DNA from: Candidatus Rifleibacteriota bacterium | GTDB taxonomy: Bacteria; Riflebacteria; Ozemobacteria; Ozemobacterales; Ozemobacteraceae | DNA length: 19,445 nucleotides | NCBI GenBank assembly: GCA_029560455.1 | Contig: JAKQKW010000054.1 | Span: 1 to 19,445, forward strand | Direction of reading: 5' to 3' | Part shown: positions 7,915-16,699 of the stretch, one piece after another | Layout of the letters: each line of letters opens with the position of its first letter | Position numbering within the stretch: position 1 is the stretch's first letter | Translations under genes and position numbers: made by a program | The notes under the pieces: generated by a model | Database searches by the model: none | What the model saw: the letters and a program-made list of their open reading frames with translations, nothing else | Told to the model about the DNA's origin: nothing

Positions 7915-8092
7915 ATTTTCGCTAAATCTACCACGGTTCTGTTAACTTCAGCCACGAAAAAACCGGGCGAGGATTCATGGGAAACAAGTTTCACACACCG
8001 GAATGTACAGAGAGAAATTTTGTTCTGATGCCGGATGAGGGTGGCATTGGGTTGCACGCCGCTGTTCGTGAGTTTCTTTTGGTTTAATAAAG

Positions 8093-8098
8093 TATGAT
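8093..8098 (+). promoter_or_regulatory. Possible -10 element for the EF-hand protein gene
   Basis: TATGAT, 43 bases before the ATG at 8141. No good -35 stands at 16-18 bases upstream. It sits just before the inverted repeat at 8101-8122, so the repeat would lie at the transcription start. Confidence 0.3.
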
Positions 8099-8100
8099 TC

Positions 8101-8122
8101 TGAGTTAGAATGACGTAACTCA
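8101..8122. promoter_or_regulatory. Inverted repeat at the promoter/leader of the EF-hand protein gene
   Basis: TGAGTTA, 8-base spacer, TAACTCA: perfect 7-base arms. It lies between the TATGAT at 8093 and the AAGGAGAAGG ribosome site (8129-8138). It could be an operator for a dimeric repressor or a small hairpin in the leader. Confidence 0.35.
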
Positions 8123-8140
8123 TTTCTGAAGGAGAAGGAT

Positions 8141-10441
8141 ATGGCAGCAGCTAACGGGGCGCATCGCTGGAAATTTTTTCGCTATGGCGGTCTTGATCAG
8201 GTAAGTCTTGAGACAGCAGAAGATTTAAGGTCACTTGAACAGCTAGACCCGAAGCTATGGGCGGCAATGACCTGCCCGACAAACAATATTGAGTTCGATA
8301 GAACGACCCTTGATTACATCGATTCTGACAAGGATCGTCGCATTAAAATACCTGAGCTGCTGGCCGCACTGAAATGGGTATGTTCTATGGTTAAGAACCC
8401 TGAGGTTTTGATTAAGCCGGCCGAAGCCATGCCTCTCGACATCATCAACCAGGAAACAGCTGAGGGCAAAGCGTTGTATGCTTCGGCCCGGCAGATTCTC
8501 AACAATCTCGGCAAGACACAGGAAAATTCTATCGGCCTGGGCGATCTTGCCGATACCAAAAAGATTTTTGCCGCGACCGCCTTTAATGGTGATGGCATTG
8601 TGCCGGTCGATATCTCTTCAGACGAGAAGCTCCGTCAGGCGATTGCCGATATCATTGCCTGCCTCGGCAGCGAAACTGATCGCAGCGGCCTGCCCGGTAT
8701 CTCTCAGGCGCTTCTTGATAAGTTTATGGCCGAAGCATCTGCCTATGTCGGCTGGCAGAAACAGGCCGAAGACAAAGCTGCTGACATCATGTTCGCCGGC
8801 ATCGATACTCCGGCACTTGCATCGCTTTATCTCGCTCTCAAACCGCGTATCGATGATTACTTTGTCAGATGCCGCCTGGCAGCCTATGATGGTAAATTTG
8901 CCGCCGCCAGTGCCGGTATCGAAAGCGAATTTGTTGCGGTTCTTAAAAAAAGTCTTTCGAATTCTACACCTGAGCTGAAAGAATTGCCGCTGGCAGTCGT
9001 AAGCTCAGAGGGTACACTGCCGCTGACCGAGAAGGTCAACCCTGCCTGGGCTCTTGAGATCAACGAATTTGCCGCCAAAATCGCGAAACCCTATGCTGGT
9101 GACGCTGATAAATTGACCGAGTCAGGCTGGCTCGCCATAAAGAACCGGTTTGCCGCTTACGAAGCCTGGCAGACACAGAAAGCCGGTGCCGTTGTAGAAA
9201 AGCTTGGTCTGGTAAGAGTTAAAGAACTGCTTGCTGTAGAGATCGGCAAAAATCTCGCCGATCTGATTGCAAAAGATAAAGCGGTTGAGGCTGAATTCAA
9301 CGCAATCAGCAATGTTGACCGTCTGGTGCGTTATTATCGCTTCATTTATCAGCTGCTGAGTAATTTTGTGGTTTTTAAAGACTTTTATGGCGGCAAAAAC
9401 AAGGCCGTTTTTCAGGCCGGCACCCTGTTCATGGACAGCCGGAGCTGCGATCTGGTTGTCAAGGTTGAAGATCTTGCCAAACACAGTGCCATGGCGGCCG
9501 CATGCAATACCTTTCTGGTTTATTGTGAGTGCGTCAGACAGGGATCATCAGAAAAAATGACGATTGCCGCAGCTTTTACCGATGGTGACTCAGATCAGCT
9601 CACCCCAGGCCGCAATGGGCTTTTTGTCGACCGTGCCGGCAACTACTGGGATGCCACGATTGTCAAGATCATCGATCACCCGATCAGTATAAGACAGGCT
9701 TTCTGGGCACCATACAAGCGCCTTGGCCGCATGATTCACGAGCAGATAGAAAAATTTGCCGCTTCAAAAGACAAGTCGATGACTGATTCTCTTTCGACTT
9801 CTGTTGCCGAAGCAGGGGTAAAAATTGAAGCGCCGAAACCAGATGCGCCACCGCCGCCACCTTTCGATGCCGGCAAATTCGCCGGGATTTTCGCAGCTAT
9901 CGGCCTGGCTCTGGCCGCCATCGGCTCAGCCGTCGCTTCGGTTGTTTCTGGCTTTATGAGCCTTACCTGGTGGCAGATGCCGCTGGCAATCATTGGTATT
10001 CTGCTTCTCATTTCTGGCCCTTCAATGCTTATGGCCGCTCTTCGTCTGCGCCAGAGAAACCTCGGGGCGATTCTCGACGCCAATGGCTGGGCTGTGAATA
10101 CCCGTGCTCAGATAAACATGGCGTTTGGCAAGACATTGACCAGAATGGCCGAATTACCTTCCGGTGCCATAAGGTCTTTTGACGACCCATTTGCCGAAAA
10201 GAAAACTCCCTGGGGTCTGTATATCGCCCTGATTCTGGTTCTGGCGCTGCTGACAGGTGCGATTGCCAACCCCAGAATACGTAACCGTGCTAAAACGGGT
10301 TTCAAACGGATTGTTGGCATGGAAGTGAAGAAGCCGGCAGCTTGTAATACTCTGCCAGCAGTTAAAACGGCCGACAAGGCTGCCCCGGAAGCTTCTTCAA
10401 CCCAGACGCTTACGCCCCCTGCCGCTCCCGCCGGTAACTGA
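8141..10441 (+). CDS. Conserved uncharacterised membrane protein with EF-hand-like loops
   Basis: A 766-aa protein starting just after a strong AAGGAGAAGG site. Residues 61-72 (DSDKDRRIKIPE) fit a 12-residue EF-hand calcium loop, with acidic residues at positions 1, 3, 5 and 12 but Arg in place of the usual Gly at 6. A second short loop, FNGDGIVPVD, lies at 148-157. The middle (about 160-540) is a helix-rich soluble region with conserved-looking stretches such as FQAGTLFMDSRSCDL (424-438) and SIRQAFWAPYKRL (516-528). A proline run at 570-574 precedes three hydrophobic segments at about 579-603, 611-633 and 691-709, then a basic and low-complexity Ala/Pro tail. There is no signal peptide, so the large N-terminal part is probably cytoplasmic. 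I recall similar full-length hypothetical proteins in several phyla, but no function. It ends at a strong terminator and is divergent from the amidase gene. Confidence 0.85.
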   Translation: MAAANGAHRWKFFRYGGLDQVSLETAEDLRSLEQLDPKLWAAMTCPTNNIEFDRTTLDYIDSDKDRRIKIPELLAALKWVCSMVKNPEVLIKPAEAMPLDIINQETAEGKALYASARQILNNLGKTQENSIGLGDLADTKKIFAATAFNGDGIVPVDISSDEKLRQAIADIIACLGSETDRSGLPGISQALLDKFMAEASAYVGWQKQAEDKAADIMFAGIDTPALASLYLALKPRIDDYFVRCRLAAYDGKFAAASAGIESEFVAVLKKSLSNSTPELKELPLAVVSSEGTLPLTEKVNPAWALEINEFAAKIAKPYAGDADKLTESGWLAIKNRFAAYEAWQTQKAGAVVEKLGLVRVKELLAVEIGKNLADLIAKDKAVEAEFNAISNVDRLVRYYRFIYQLLSNFVVFKDFYGGKNKAVFQAGTLFMDSRSCDLVVKVEDLAKHSAMAAACNTFLVYCECVRQGSSEKMTIAAAFTDGDSDQLTPGRNGLFVDRAGNYWDATIVKIIDHPISIRQAFWAPYKRLGRMIHEQIEKFAASKDKSMTDSLSTSVAEAGVKIEAPKPDAPPPPPFDAGKFAGIFAAIGLALAAIGSAVASVVSGFMSLTWWQMPLAIIGILLLISGPSMLMAALRLRQRNLGAILDANGWAVNTRAQINMAFGKTLTRMAELPSGAIRSFDDPFAEKKTPWGLYIALILVLALLTGAIANPRIRNRAKTGFKRIVGMEVKKPAACNTLPAVKTADKAAPEASSTQTLTPPAAPAGN

Positions 10442-10460
10442 TTTTCAATTTCAATAGCCG

Positions 10461-10496
10461 GGCGTGTACCGAAGACTTTTCGGTACACGCCTTTTT
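10461..10496 (+). terminator. Intrinsic terminator after the EF-hand protein gene
   Basis: A perfect 13-base stem, GGCGTGTACCGAA (10461-10473) against TTCGGTACACGCC (10479-10491), with a 5-base loop and TTTTT at 10492-10496. It lies 20 bases after the stop codon and separates this gene from the ABC importer operon. Confidence 0.92.
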
Positions 10497-10554
10497 CTTG
10501 CACCGGTCGATTAAATGGCTTGCTTTTGTCGGGGGTTGCTGCTAAAAAAGGTCG

Positions 10555-12840
10555 ATGTTTCGAAACTGTCGCATAATGCTGGTTTCTTTTTTACTGATGC
10601 TGGTCAGCACTGGTGCTGGGGCCGGCGAGGAACTGCTATTCTGGAATTTCTGGGATCAGAAATTCATTCTGCCGGTAATCGAACGCTTTGAGCGCGAAAA
10701 CCCAGGTATCAGGATTCGCAGTGAGCAGATGAACTGGGGTAATGGCTTCGATAAAGTGGTGATTGCCATGGCCAATGGCCGGGCACCTGATATCTGCGAA
10801 CTGGGCTCAACCTGGATGGGTCGTTTCATGGCAGAAGGGGCTTTGATCGATATTTCCAGTCAGACAGCGGATTTAAAACAGCAATACCTGATGTGGGAAG
10901 CGGTTACCAGTAATGGCAAGGTGTTTGGCCTGCCGTGGCTGGTCAGCACCAGGGTCCTTTTTTATAATCGCCAGTTGCTGCGCCAGGCTGGCATAGACCC
11001 TGATAAACCGCCGCAGACCTGGGCTGAACTGCTTGCCGCTGCCAGACTTATTCACGACCCGAAGTCTGGTGTTTATGGTTTTGGCATGAATGCGGGCGAA
11101 GGGCACATTCTTTACAAAAAGTTCATGCCCTTTGTCTGGGGCAATGGCGGGCATATTCTTGCCCCCGACGGTCGTTTTGTTTTTGCCAGCCCGGAGACGC
11201 TTGCGGCCCTTGAATTTTATCTGCAGCTGAAAGAATACAGTTACTGCGAAAAGCAGGATATGCTCGACGAGGCTTTTAAACTTGGCAAGCTTGGATTGGC
11301 AATTTCAGGCTCATGGAACTTTGCCAGATATCCTGTCGATGCGCCTCAGCTGGATTTCGGTGTCGCCATGATGCCGTGTCCGGCCGAAAACAGGGGTGTT
11401 TCGACTTCCTTTCTCGGCGGCCAGGTTCTCGCACTTTTTAAAGGTTGCCGCAACCCCGAAGCCGCCGCCCGCTTTATACGCTTTCTGGCGACCGCTTCAA
11501 ATACCCTGCCGATTACCCGTGAGGCGATGGTGAGCTTTCCGGCCGACCAGAAGGCTTACTCTGACCAGTTTTTTCACTCTGACCCGAGAATGCAGGTTTT
11601 TGTCGAGCAGATCAAAACTGCCCGGCACCCGCCGGTGGTTTCGGCCTGGGTTGAAATCGAGAAAATAATCAACGAGGCGGTCGAGAAGGGCATGTATGGC
11701 ACGCCGGCTGATAAAGTTCTTGCGGAAGCCAGCGACAGATATGCCGAGCTTGAGCAAAGACTTGCCAGCAGGCCAGTTGAATATAGCCGTTCAGCATTGC
11801 CGGCTGGCGGGCATGCGGTTGCGACCTCAAGGCATTCTGAGCCGGAGGGTTTGCGGCTTCTGGCTCTGTTTTCGCTGTTTGCCGTGGCGATTCTGATTGT
11901 CTCTATTTATCTGCTGTATATGAATAGGGCTGCCGGGGCAGGTATAAGCGGATTTTTATCTGCGGGTAAGGCCAGCCCGATCGAACAGGGGCAGAGAACC
12001 CTGTTGTTTCTTTCGCCATGGCTCCTGACCTTTCTGATTTTCTGGCTTTACCCGCTGGTTTTCTCGTTAATTTTGAGTTTCTGCAGTTACGATGCTTTTC
12101 ACCCGGCATTATTCAAATTCGCCGGTCTGCAGAACTATGTGAGATTGCTGGGTGACCAGGATTTTGCCAGGGCCTTTCTGAATACACTGATTTTTGTGGT
12201 TGCGACAACACCGGTCACTACGGCTCTGGCGCTTGCACTGGCTTTGCTGGTCAATTCGCTGAAGCGTGGCAGTCAATTTTTCCGCTCGGTCTTTTTTCTT
12301 CCATCGATCATTTCGATCGTTGTTACTGCCACTATTTTTAAATCGGTGTATGCACCGGTCGGAATTCTGAATCGTTTACTGGCTGTTGTCGGAGTCCCGG
12401 CACAGGCGTGGCTGGTTGACAGTCAGCTGGCAATGCCGGCAATCATTGTGATGAATATCTGGGTGTATACCGGCTATTATATGGTTCTTTATCTTGCTGC
12501 CCTGAAGGCTGTGCCAGGCGAACTCTATGAAGCTGCAGACGTTGACGGCGCTTCTGACTGGCAGCAATTCTTTCACATTACATTGCCGCAGATCCGTTAC
12601 ATGACTGTTTTTATTCTGACCGTTAATACGATTCGCAACTGGCAGGTATTTGCCGAGATTTTTACGCTGACGCGGGGTGGCCCGGTTGGCAGCACCGACA
12701 CACTCGTTCATCACCTGTATGAAACCGCTTTCCGTTATCACGAAATGGGTTATGCATCAGCGATGGCTTTTGTTCTTCTGGTTGTCATACTCGTCTTTTC
12801 AGTATTGCAGATGCGGGCTATGCAGGCGGTTCGACAATGA
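10555..12840 (+). CDS. Sugar ABC importer: solute-binding protein fused to MalF-type permease
   Basis: One 761-aa reading frame contains two proteins that are normally separate. Residues 1-23 are a signal sequence. Residues 24-405 are a family 1 solute-binding protein: LLFWNFWDQ, FERENPGIRI, NGRAPDI, the GKVFGLPW motif (121-128), then LFYNRQLLRQAGID and PPQTWAELL. A membrane segment (about 434-456) follows, then a cytoplasmic stretch and a MalF/UgpA-type permease (about 480-758) with six or so helices. The ATPase-docking EAA loop is at 659-679, with EAADVDGASDW and G665. The extra helix would put the binding domain in the periplasm and the permease N-terminus in the cytoplasm, as topology demands. 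AAGG stands only three bases before ATG 10555; no better start is seen. No break in frame or repeated stop suggests a sequencing artefact. The substrate is a sugar or related solute by family (CUT1). Confidence 0.9.
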   Translation: MFRNCRIMLVSFLLMLVSTGAGAGEELLFWNFWDQKFILPVIERFERENPGIRIRSEQMNWGNGFDKVVIAMANGRAPDICELGSTWMGRFMAEGALIDISSQTADLKQQYLMWEAVTSNGKVFGLPWLVSTRVLFYNRQLLRQAGIDPDKPPQTWAELLAAARLIHDPKSGVYGFGMNAGEGHILYKKFMPFVWGNGGHILAPDGRFVFASPETLAALEFYLQLKEYSYCEKQDMLDEAFKLGKLGLAISGSWNFARYPVDAPQLDFGVAMMPCPAENRGVSTSFLGGQVLALFKGCRNPEAAARFIRFLATASNTLPITREAMVSFPADQKAYSDQFFHSDPRMQVFVEQIKTARHPPVVSAWVEIEKIINEAVEKGMYGTPADKVLAEASDRYAELEQRLASRPVEYSRSALPAGGHAVATSRHSEPEGLRLLALFSLFAVAILIVSIYLLYMNRAAGAGISGFLSAGKASPIEQGQRTLLFLSPWLLTFLIFWLYPLVFSLILSFCSYDAFHPALFKFAGLQNYVRLLGDQDFARAFLNTLIFVVATTPVTTALALALALLVNSLKRGSQFFRSVFFLPSIISIVVTATIFKSVYAPVGILNRLLAVVGVPAQAWLVDSQLAMPAIIVMNIWVYTGYYMVLYLAALKAVPGELYEAADVDGASDWQQFFHITLPQIRYMTVFILTVNTIRNWQVFAEIFTLTRGGPVGSTDTLVHHLYETAFRYHEMGYASAMAFVLLVVILVFSVLQMRAMQAVRQ

Positions 12841-13652
12841 AAACGCATTTCTGGAAACAGTCTGGAACCTTGACGCTGCTGACCGCGCTGGGGTTGAGTT
12901 ATCTGTACCCTTGGCTGTATATGGTGGCCCGCTCGTTCATGCGGCATGAACCAGGTATGGCTGACGGCGGTGACAGTTTTACCCTTGAATTTTACCGTCT
13001 GATAATCGGCGATGCCGGGTTTCCGGGTTTTCTGCTGAACAGCGTGGTGGTTTTGACCGCTGTTCTGATCGCCAATGTGTTTTTTTCTCTGCTGGTAGGG
13101 TATGCTTTCGCCCGCTACCGTTTTCCTGGCAAAAAAGTTCTTTTCTGGCTCATCCTGGCAACTCTGATGATACCCAGACAGACTCTGATGGTGCCTCTAC
13201 TGGATCTGATGGTCAGGTTCGGGCTGTATGATTCTCTTTGGGCACTGATTCTGCCGTTTGGCGTCGATGGTTTCAATCTTTTTCTCATGAAGCAGTTCAT
13301 CGAAAATCTGCCTGCGGATCTTGAAGACGCTGCCAGAGCTGATGGTGCCAGCGAATTTGCGATTGTCTGGCATGTGGTTGCCCCTTTGAGCAGGCCTGCC
13401 ATTGCCGTTCTTATTATCAACACCGCTATCGTCAACTGGAATTCGTTCATATTTCCGTTGATTTTCACTGACACAGCATCTGTAAGAACCCTGCCGGTGG
13501 CACTGGCCTATTTTGCGCAGGGGCCGCACGCAACCGACTGGGGTGCTCTCATGGCTGGAGCTTCGGTAAGTTCTTTGCCGCTTATTATTCTATTCTGGCT
13601 TTTTCAGAAGCAGATAATCGAGGGAATAACCAGCGGTGCCCTCAAAGACTGA
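12837..13652 (+). CDS. Sugar ABC importer, MalG-type permease
   Basis: A 271-aa membrane protein with six hydrophobic segments. The EAA loop lies at about 162-183 (EDAARADGASEFAIVW, with the conserved Gly at 170), the site where the ATPase docks. The start of the membrane domain, LLNSVVVLTAVLIAN, and the AFARYRFPGK motif (90-99) are typical of CUT1 MalG partners. Its ATG overlaps the stop of the fused binding-protein/permease gene in an ATGA, so the two are translationally coupled and should form a heterodimeric channel. No ATP-binding subunit follows: the next gene is on the opposite strand, two bases away. The pair therefore needs an ATPase from elsewhere, as with multitask MsiK/UgpC-type ATPases in other bacteria. 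Confidence 0.92.
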   Translation: MKTHFWKQSGTLTLLTALGLSYLYPWLYMVARSFMRHEPGMADGGDSFTLEFYRLIIGDAGFPGFLLNSVVVLTAVLIANVFFSLLVGYAFARYRFPGKKVLFWLILATLMIPRQTLMVPLLDLMVRFGLYDSLWALILPFGVDGFNLFLMKQFIENLPADLEDAARADGASEFAIVWHVVAPLSRPAIAVLIINTAIVNWNSFIFPLIFTDTASVRTLPVALAYFAQGPHATDWGALMAGASVSSLPLIILFWLFQKQIIEGITSGALKD

Positions 13653-13654
13653 TT

Positions 13655-16540
13655 TCAGCTTCTAATCGCTTCAGCAATTGCCTGACTGAGTTCGGCCGCG
13701 GTGAAAGGCTTTCTGATAAACCACCTGGCCCCGGCCTCTTTCATGGTTTCAACATCCTCGTTTCCGGAAAAGCCGGAAGAAACAAGAACCTTAACTGCCG
13801 GGTCTATTTTTTTCAGCTCGAAGAAGCATTCTTTGCCATTCATGCCTGGCATTACCATATCAAGAACTACCAGGCTGACCGATTCATGATGTTTTCTGAA
13901 GAGTTCTGCTGCCTGCAGACCATTTTCTGCTTCGATGGTCTTATAGCCAAGCTCAGAAAGAATATTGCCGGCAACGAATCTTATCATTGGTTCATCGTCG
14001 ACAAGCATTACCGTGCCGCTGCCGCTCACCAGATGGCCTGAATTGTTTTTTTCGGCAGTCTGCTTCTGCGTAATGATCGGGAAAAAAAGCCTGAAGCTGG
14101 CCCCGGCACCTGGCTGGCTGCAGACATCGATTGCTCCGGAATGCTGCTGCATGGTGCCAAAGACTGCAGCCAGGCCAAGCCCTGTGCCTTTGCCCGGTGC
14201 TTTTGTGGTAAAAAAAGGCTCAAAAATATGTGGCAGATGCCTGGCCGGAATGCCACAACCAGTATCGTTAACTTCGAGCCTGGCATAGTGACCCGCTGCA
14301 ATTTCAATCTGTGATGATGCCAGGAATGGCTTTTCCAGATATATTTTTTGTGCTGATATCGAAATGATGCCACCTTCTGGCATTGCCTGCGAAGAATTAA
14401 GCAGCAGGTTGAGAAAGGCACTCTGCAGCTGCGGAAAATCGCCGGTAATTGGCAGGTTTTCCTCTGTGGTTTCAAATGTGATCTTGATTCGCTTGTCGAC
14501 CGTGCGTTGAAAGAGCTCGACAGCTTCACGCAGTGGCAGCAACACGTTCAGAGGGCTCAGATGGACCGGCTGTTTTCTGGCAAAGGCCAGCAGCTTTGCG
14601 GTGAGGTATGAGGCCCGGTTCGAGGCTTCGATAATTGTTCTGATGTAACCGGCAGCTTTTGTTTCCTGCTGAGGGAGCGTCTGCAATAGCTCGGCCGCGC
14701 CGATTATGCCGGCAAGCATGTTGTTGAAATCGTGAGCGATGCCTCCGGCGAGTTGCCCGATTGCGTCCATTTTCTGTGATTGTCGCAGCTGTTCCTGAAG
14801 TGCCTGCTCTTCGGTAATGTCTCTAAAAACGAGAACCAGGCCGATGAGCTCGTGTGCGTCATTTTTTATTGGCGCACATGAAGAATTTATCAGATACTCC
14901 TTGTGATCAGCGGCAAGCAGCAGGGCATTCCCTGTCGGCTCCGAATCGACTTGAGCGTCGATGAACCGGCTTACGGGGTTTTCAATCGGCAGGTGACTGA
15001 GCGGGTCGACCAGGCGATAGATTTCTGATATTGGTTTACCGATTGCGGCATCGGCTTTCCAGCCGGTAAGTTTCTCTGCTGCGGGGTTAATGCGGGAAAT
15101 AATGCCGCGCATGTCAGTTGCGATGACCGCCTCCCTGAGAGCGTCGAGAGTGACACGCAGGTTTTCTTCGTTCTGACGCAGCGCCTGTTCGGCTTTTATT
15201 CTCTCGGTGATATTGAAAAAAGTCGCCAGCAGGCGGTCGCCAATGATACTGGCGCCGATCATGATCTTTTTTTTCTCTCCATTTTTGCAGGTTACTTCAT
15301 ACTCTTCGGCCCTTATTCTGCCGTTTTCGCTGGTCGCAATCGCTTTAGCCCATCGCTCCATGGCGTCCTGGCGATCAGCCGGGTCAGGGTAGGCCTGAGG
15401 CCACCAGTCGTCGATGGTGGGTGAATCTTCTACCCTATATCCAAAAGTTTCTTCGAAAGAATTGTTGAGACTGAGGACCCGGTTGTCAGAATCCACCTCG
15501 ACAAGTGGCAGGGGTGCCTGCATAAATAGAGACCGAAATCTGAATTCATTGTTTAAAGCCTCTTTTTGCGCGGCCTGAAGCTTGATCATCTTGTCGTTGA
15601 GGTTTCGTTTCAGCAGTATCGAAATCAACAGCAGACTGAAAATCAAAACAACCAGAAACACGCCGGCAATTTTAAGAAGTTGAACGGTCTCGGAAGACAT
15701 GCCATGCTCGACGCGCAGCGTTATCCATTGTTTTCTGGCTTTGGCAAGCTCTTCTGGCGCAATTCTGGCGAGCCCTTTCTGAATGGCAGAAAAAAGCAGA
15801 GGGTATTTTTTGCTGACGGCGATACGGAAAACGAAGTTGAAGTCTGTGGTTCCGACGACTTTCAGATTCGAGATTCCGTGATGGCTGATGTAATATGAAG
15901 CGACCGCGAGATTTTCTATGTAAGCATCGACCTGGCCGAATGCTACGGCCTGCAGGCCTTCTGTGACGTCTGATACGGTTACTACTTCAAGCTTTGCCTC
16001 TTTGAAGTCTTTAAGATAGCCCTCGGTGGCATAACCTGCCACGGCTGCAACTTTTTTGCCGGCAAAATCTCTGAGAGTTTTTTTTGAGCCAGAATTCAAT
16101 GTTGAAATGATGACAACAGGCACCTGAGCATAGGCAGAAGAAAAATAGGCATAGCGAGCTCGCTCTTCATTTTCGACAATAGTAGGCGCAATTGCACATT
16201 CGCCGGTCTGCAGTGCTGCCAGATGCCTGTTCCAGTCGTGGCAGAGTACCTGCGGAAAAGTGAAACCGATTTCTTTCTCGATCGATCTGATGATATCGGC
16301 TCCAAGACCGGTGAATTCCTGGTTGCTGTCTGAAAATTCGAGCGGTGGAAAGTTGTCGTTGAACCAGAGCTGCAGATGTGCCGCATTCTTTTTCAGCCAT
16401 GCCTTCTCGTCATTGGAGAGCAGTTGGACTTCTTCGGTATCAGCAAAAGCTGCACCAAGAAATGTCAGCAGCAGAAAAAACAGAATAAGCTGTTTGACCG
16501 CCTGCTGCAGGAACCTGATTTTTGCCCTTTTAACGCTCAT
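13655..16540 (-). CDS. Hybrid sensor histidine kinase with periplasmic SBP_bac_3 domain, two PAS domains and receiver
   Basis: A 961-aa inner-membrane protein. Order: signal/anchor helix (about 15-33); periplasmic SBP_bac_3 domain (about 40-278, LWFNDNFPPLEF to ARKQWITL) of the type that binds amino acids and similar small molecules; membrane helix (290-311); two PAS domains (about 335-447 and 455-575); HisKA with H603 in GGIAHDFNN; HATPase_c with N-box NLLLNSSQA, G1 NDTGCGIP (758-765), F-box FEPFFTTK and G2 GKGTGLGL; and a C-terminal receiver with D848/D849, phospho-acceptor D894 (VVLDMVMPG) and K944. All catalytic residues are present. Phosphate would pass from H603 to D894, and perhaps on to an Hpt protein and regulator encoded elsewhere. 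An in-frame TAA immediately precedes the ATG, so the start is fixed although the ribosome site is weak. Its 3' end is two bases from the convergent ABC permease gene. Confidence 0.93.
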   Translation of the reverse strand: MSVKRAKIRFLQQAVKQLILFFLLLTFLGAAFADTEEVQLLSNDEKAWLKKNAAHLQLWFNDNFPPLEFSDSNQEFTGLGADIIRSIEKEIGFTFPQVLCHDWNRHLAALQTGECAIAPTIVENEERARYAYFSSAYAQVPVVIISTLNSGSKKTLRDFAGKKVAAVAGYATEGYLKDFKEAKLEVVTVSDVTEGLQAVAFGQVDAYIENLAVASYYISHHGISNLKVVGTTDFNFVFRIAVSKKYPLLFSAIQKGLARIAPEELAKARKQWITLRVEHGMSSETVQLLKIAGVFLVVLIFSLLLISILLKRNLNDKMIKLQAAQKEALNNEFRFRSLFMQAPLPLVEVDSDNRVLSLNNSFEETFGYRVEDSPTIDDWWPQAYPDPADRQDAMERWAKAIATSENGRIRAEEYEVTCKNGEKKKIMIGASIIGDRLLATFFNITERIKAEQALRQNEENLRVTLDALREAVIATDMRGIISRINPAAEKLTGWKADAAIGKPISEIYRLVDPLSHLPIENPVSRFIDAQVDSEPTGNALLLAADHKEYLINSSCAPIKNDAHELIGLVLVFRDITEEQALQEQLRQSQKMDAIGQLAGGIAHDFNNMLAGIIGAAELLQTLPQQETKAAGYIRTIIEASNRASYLTAKLLAFARKQPVHLSPLNVLLPLREAVELFQRTVDKRIKITFETTEENLPITGDFPQLQSAFLNLLLNSSQAMPEGGIISISAQKIYLEKPFLASSQIEIAAGHYARLEVNDTGCGIPARHLPHIFEPFFTTKAPGKGTGLGLAAVFGTMQQHSGAIDVCSQPGAGASFRLFFPIITQKQTAEKNNSGHLVSGSGTVMLVDDEPMIRFVAGNILSELGYKTIEAENGLQAAELFRKHHESVSLVVLDMVMPGMNGKECFFELKKIDPAVKVLVSSGFSGNEDVETMKEAGARWFIRKPFTAAELSQAIAEAIRS

Positions 16541-16598
16541 TTACGCTGCTTCTTTGTTTGGCTCCGGAATTTCGCCGGTGCATCAACCCTTAATGCAG

Positions 16599-16607
16599 AT
16601 TTTATCA
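16599..16607 (-). promoter_or_regulatory. Possible extended -10 promoter for the hybrid kinase gene
   Basis: Read on the minus strand this is TGATAAAAT (TGnTAAAAT). A TTCATA at an 18-base spacing has four of six -35 matches. It implies a leader of about 50 bases before the ATG at 16540. Confidence 0.35.
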
Positions 16608-16699
16608 TATCTCTGTCTGATTTATGAAATTTCGTTGCATATTCGGGTAAAGACACATTCTCAGGAAAAATATGCTTAGGTTTGCTCTCTAATTCTGTG

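Noticed and set aside
7905..8123. N-terminal extension of the amidase gene
   Set aside because: It would bury the signal peptide inside the protein; the start at 7904 has GAGGTG and an export signal.
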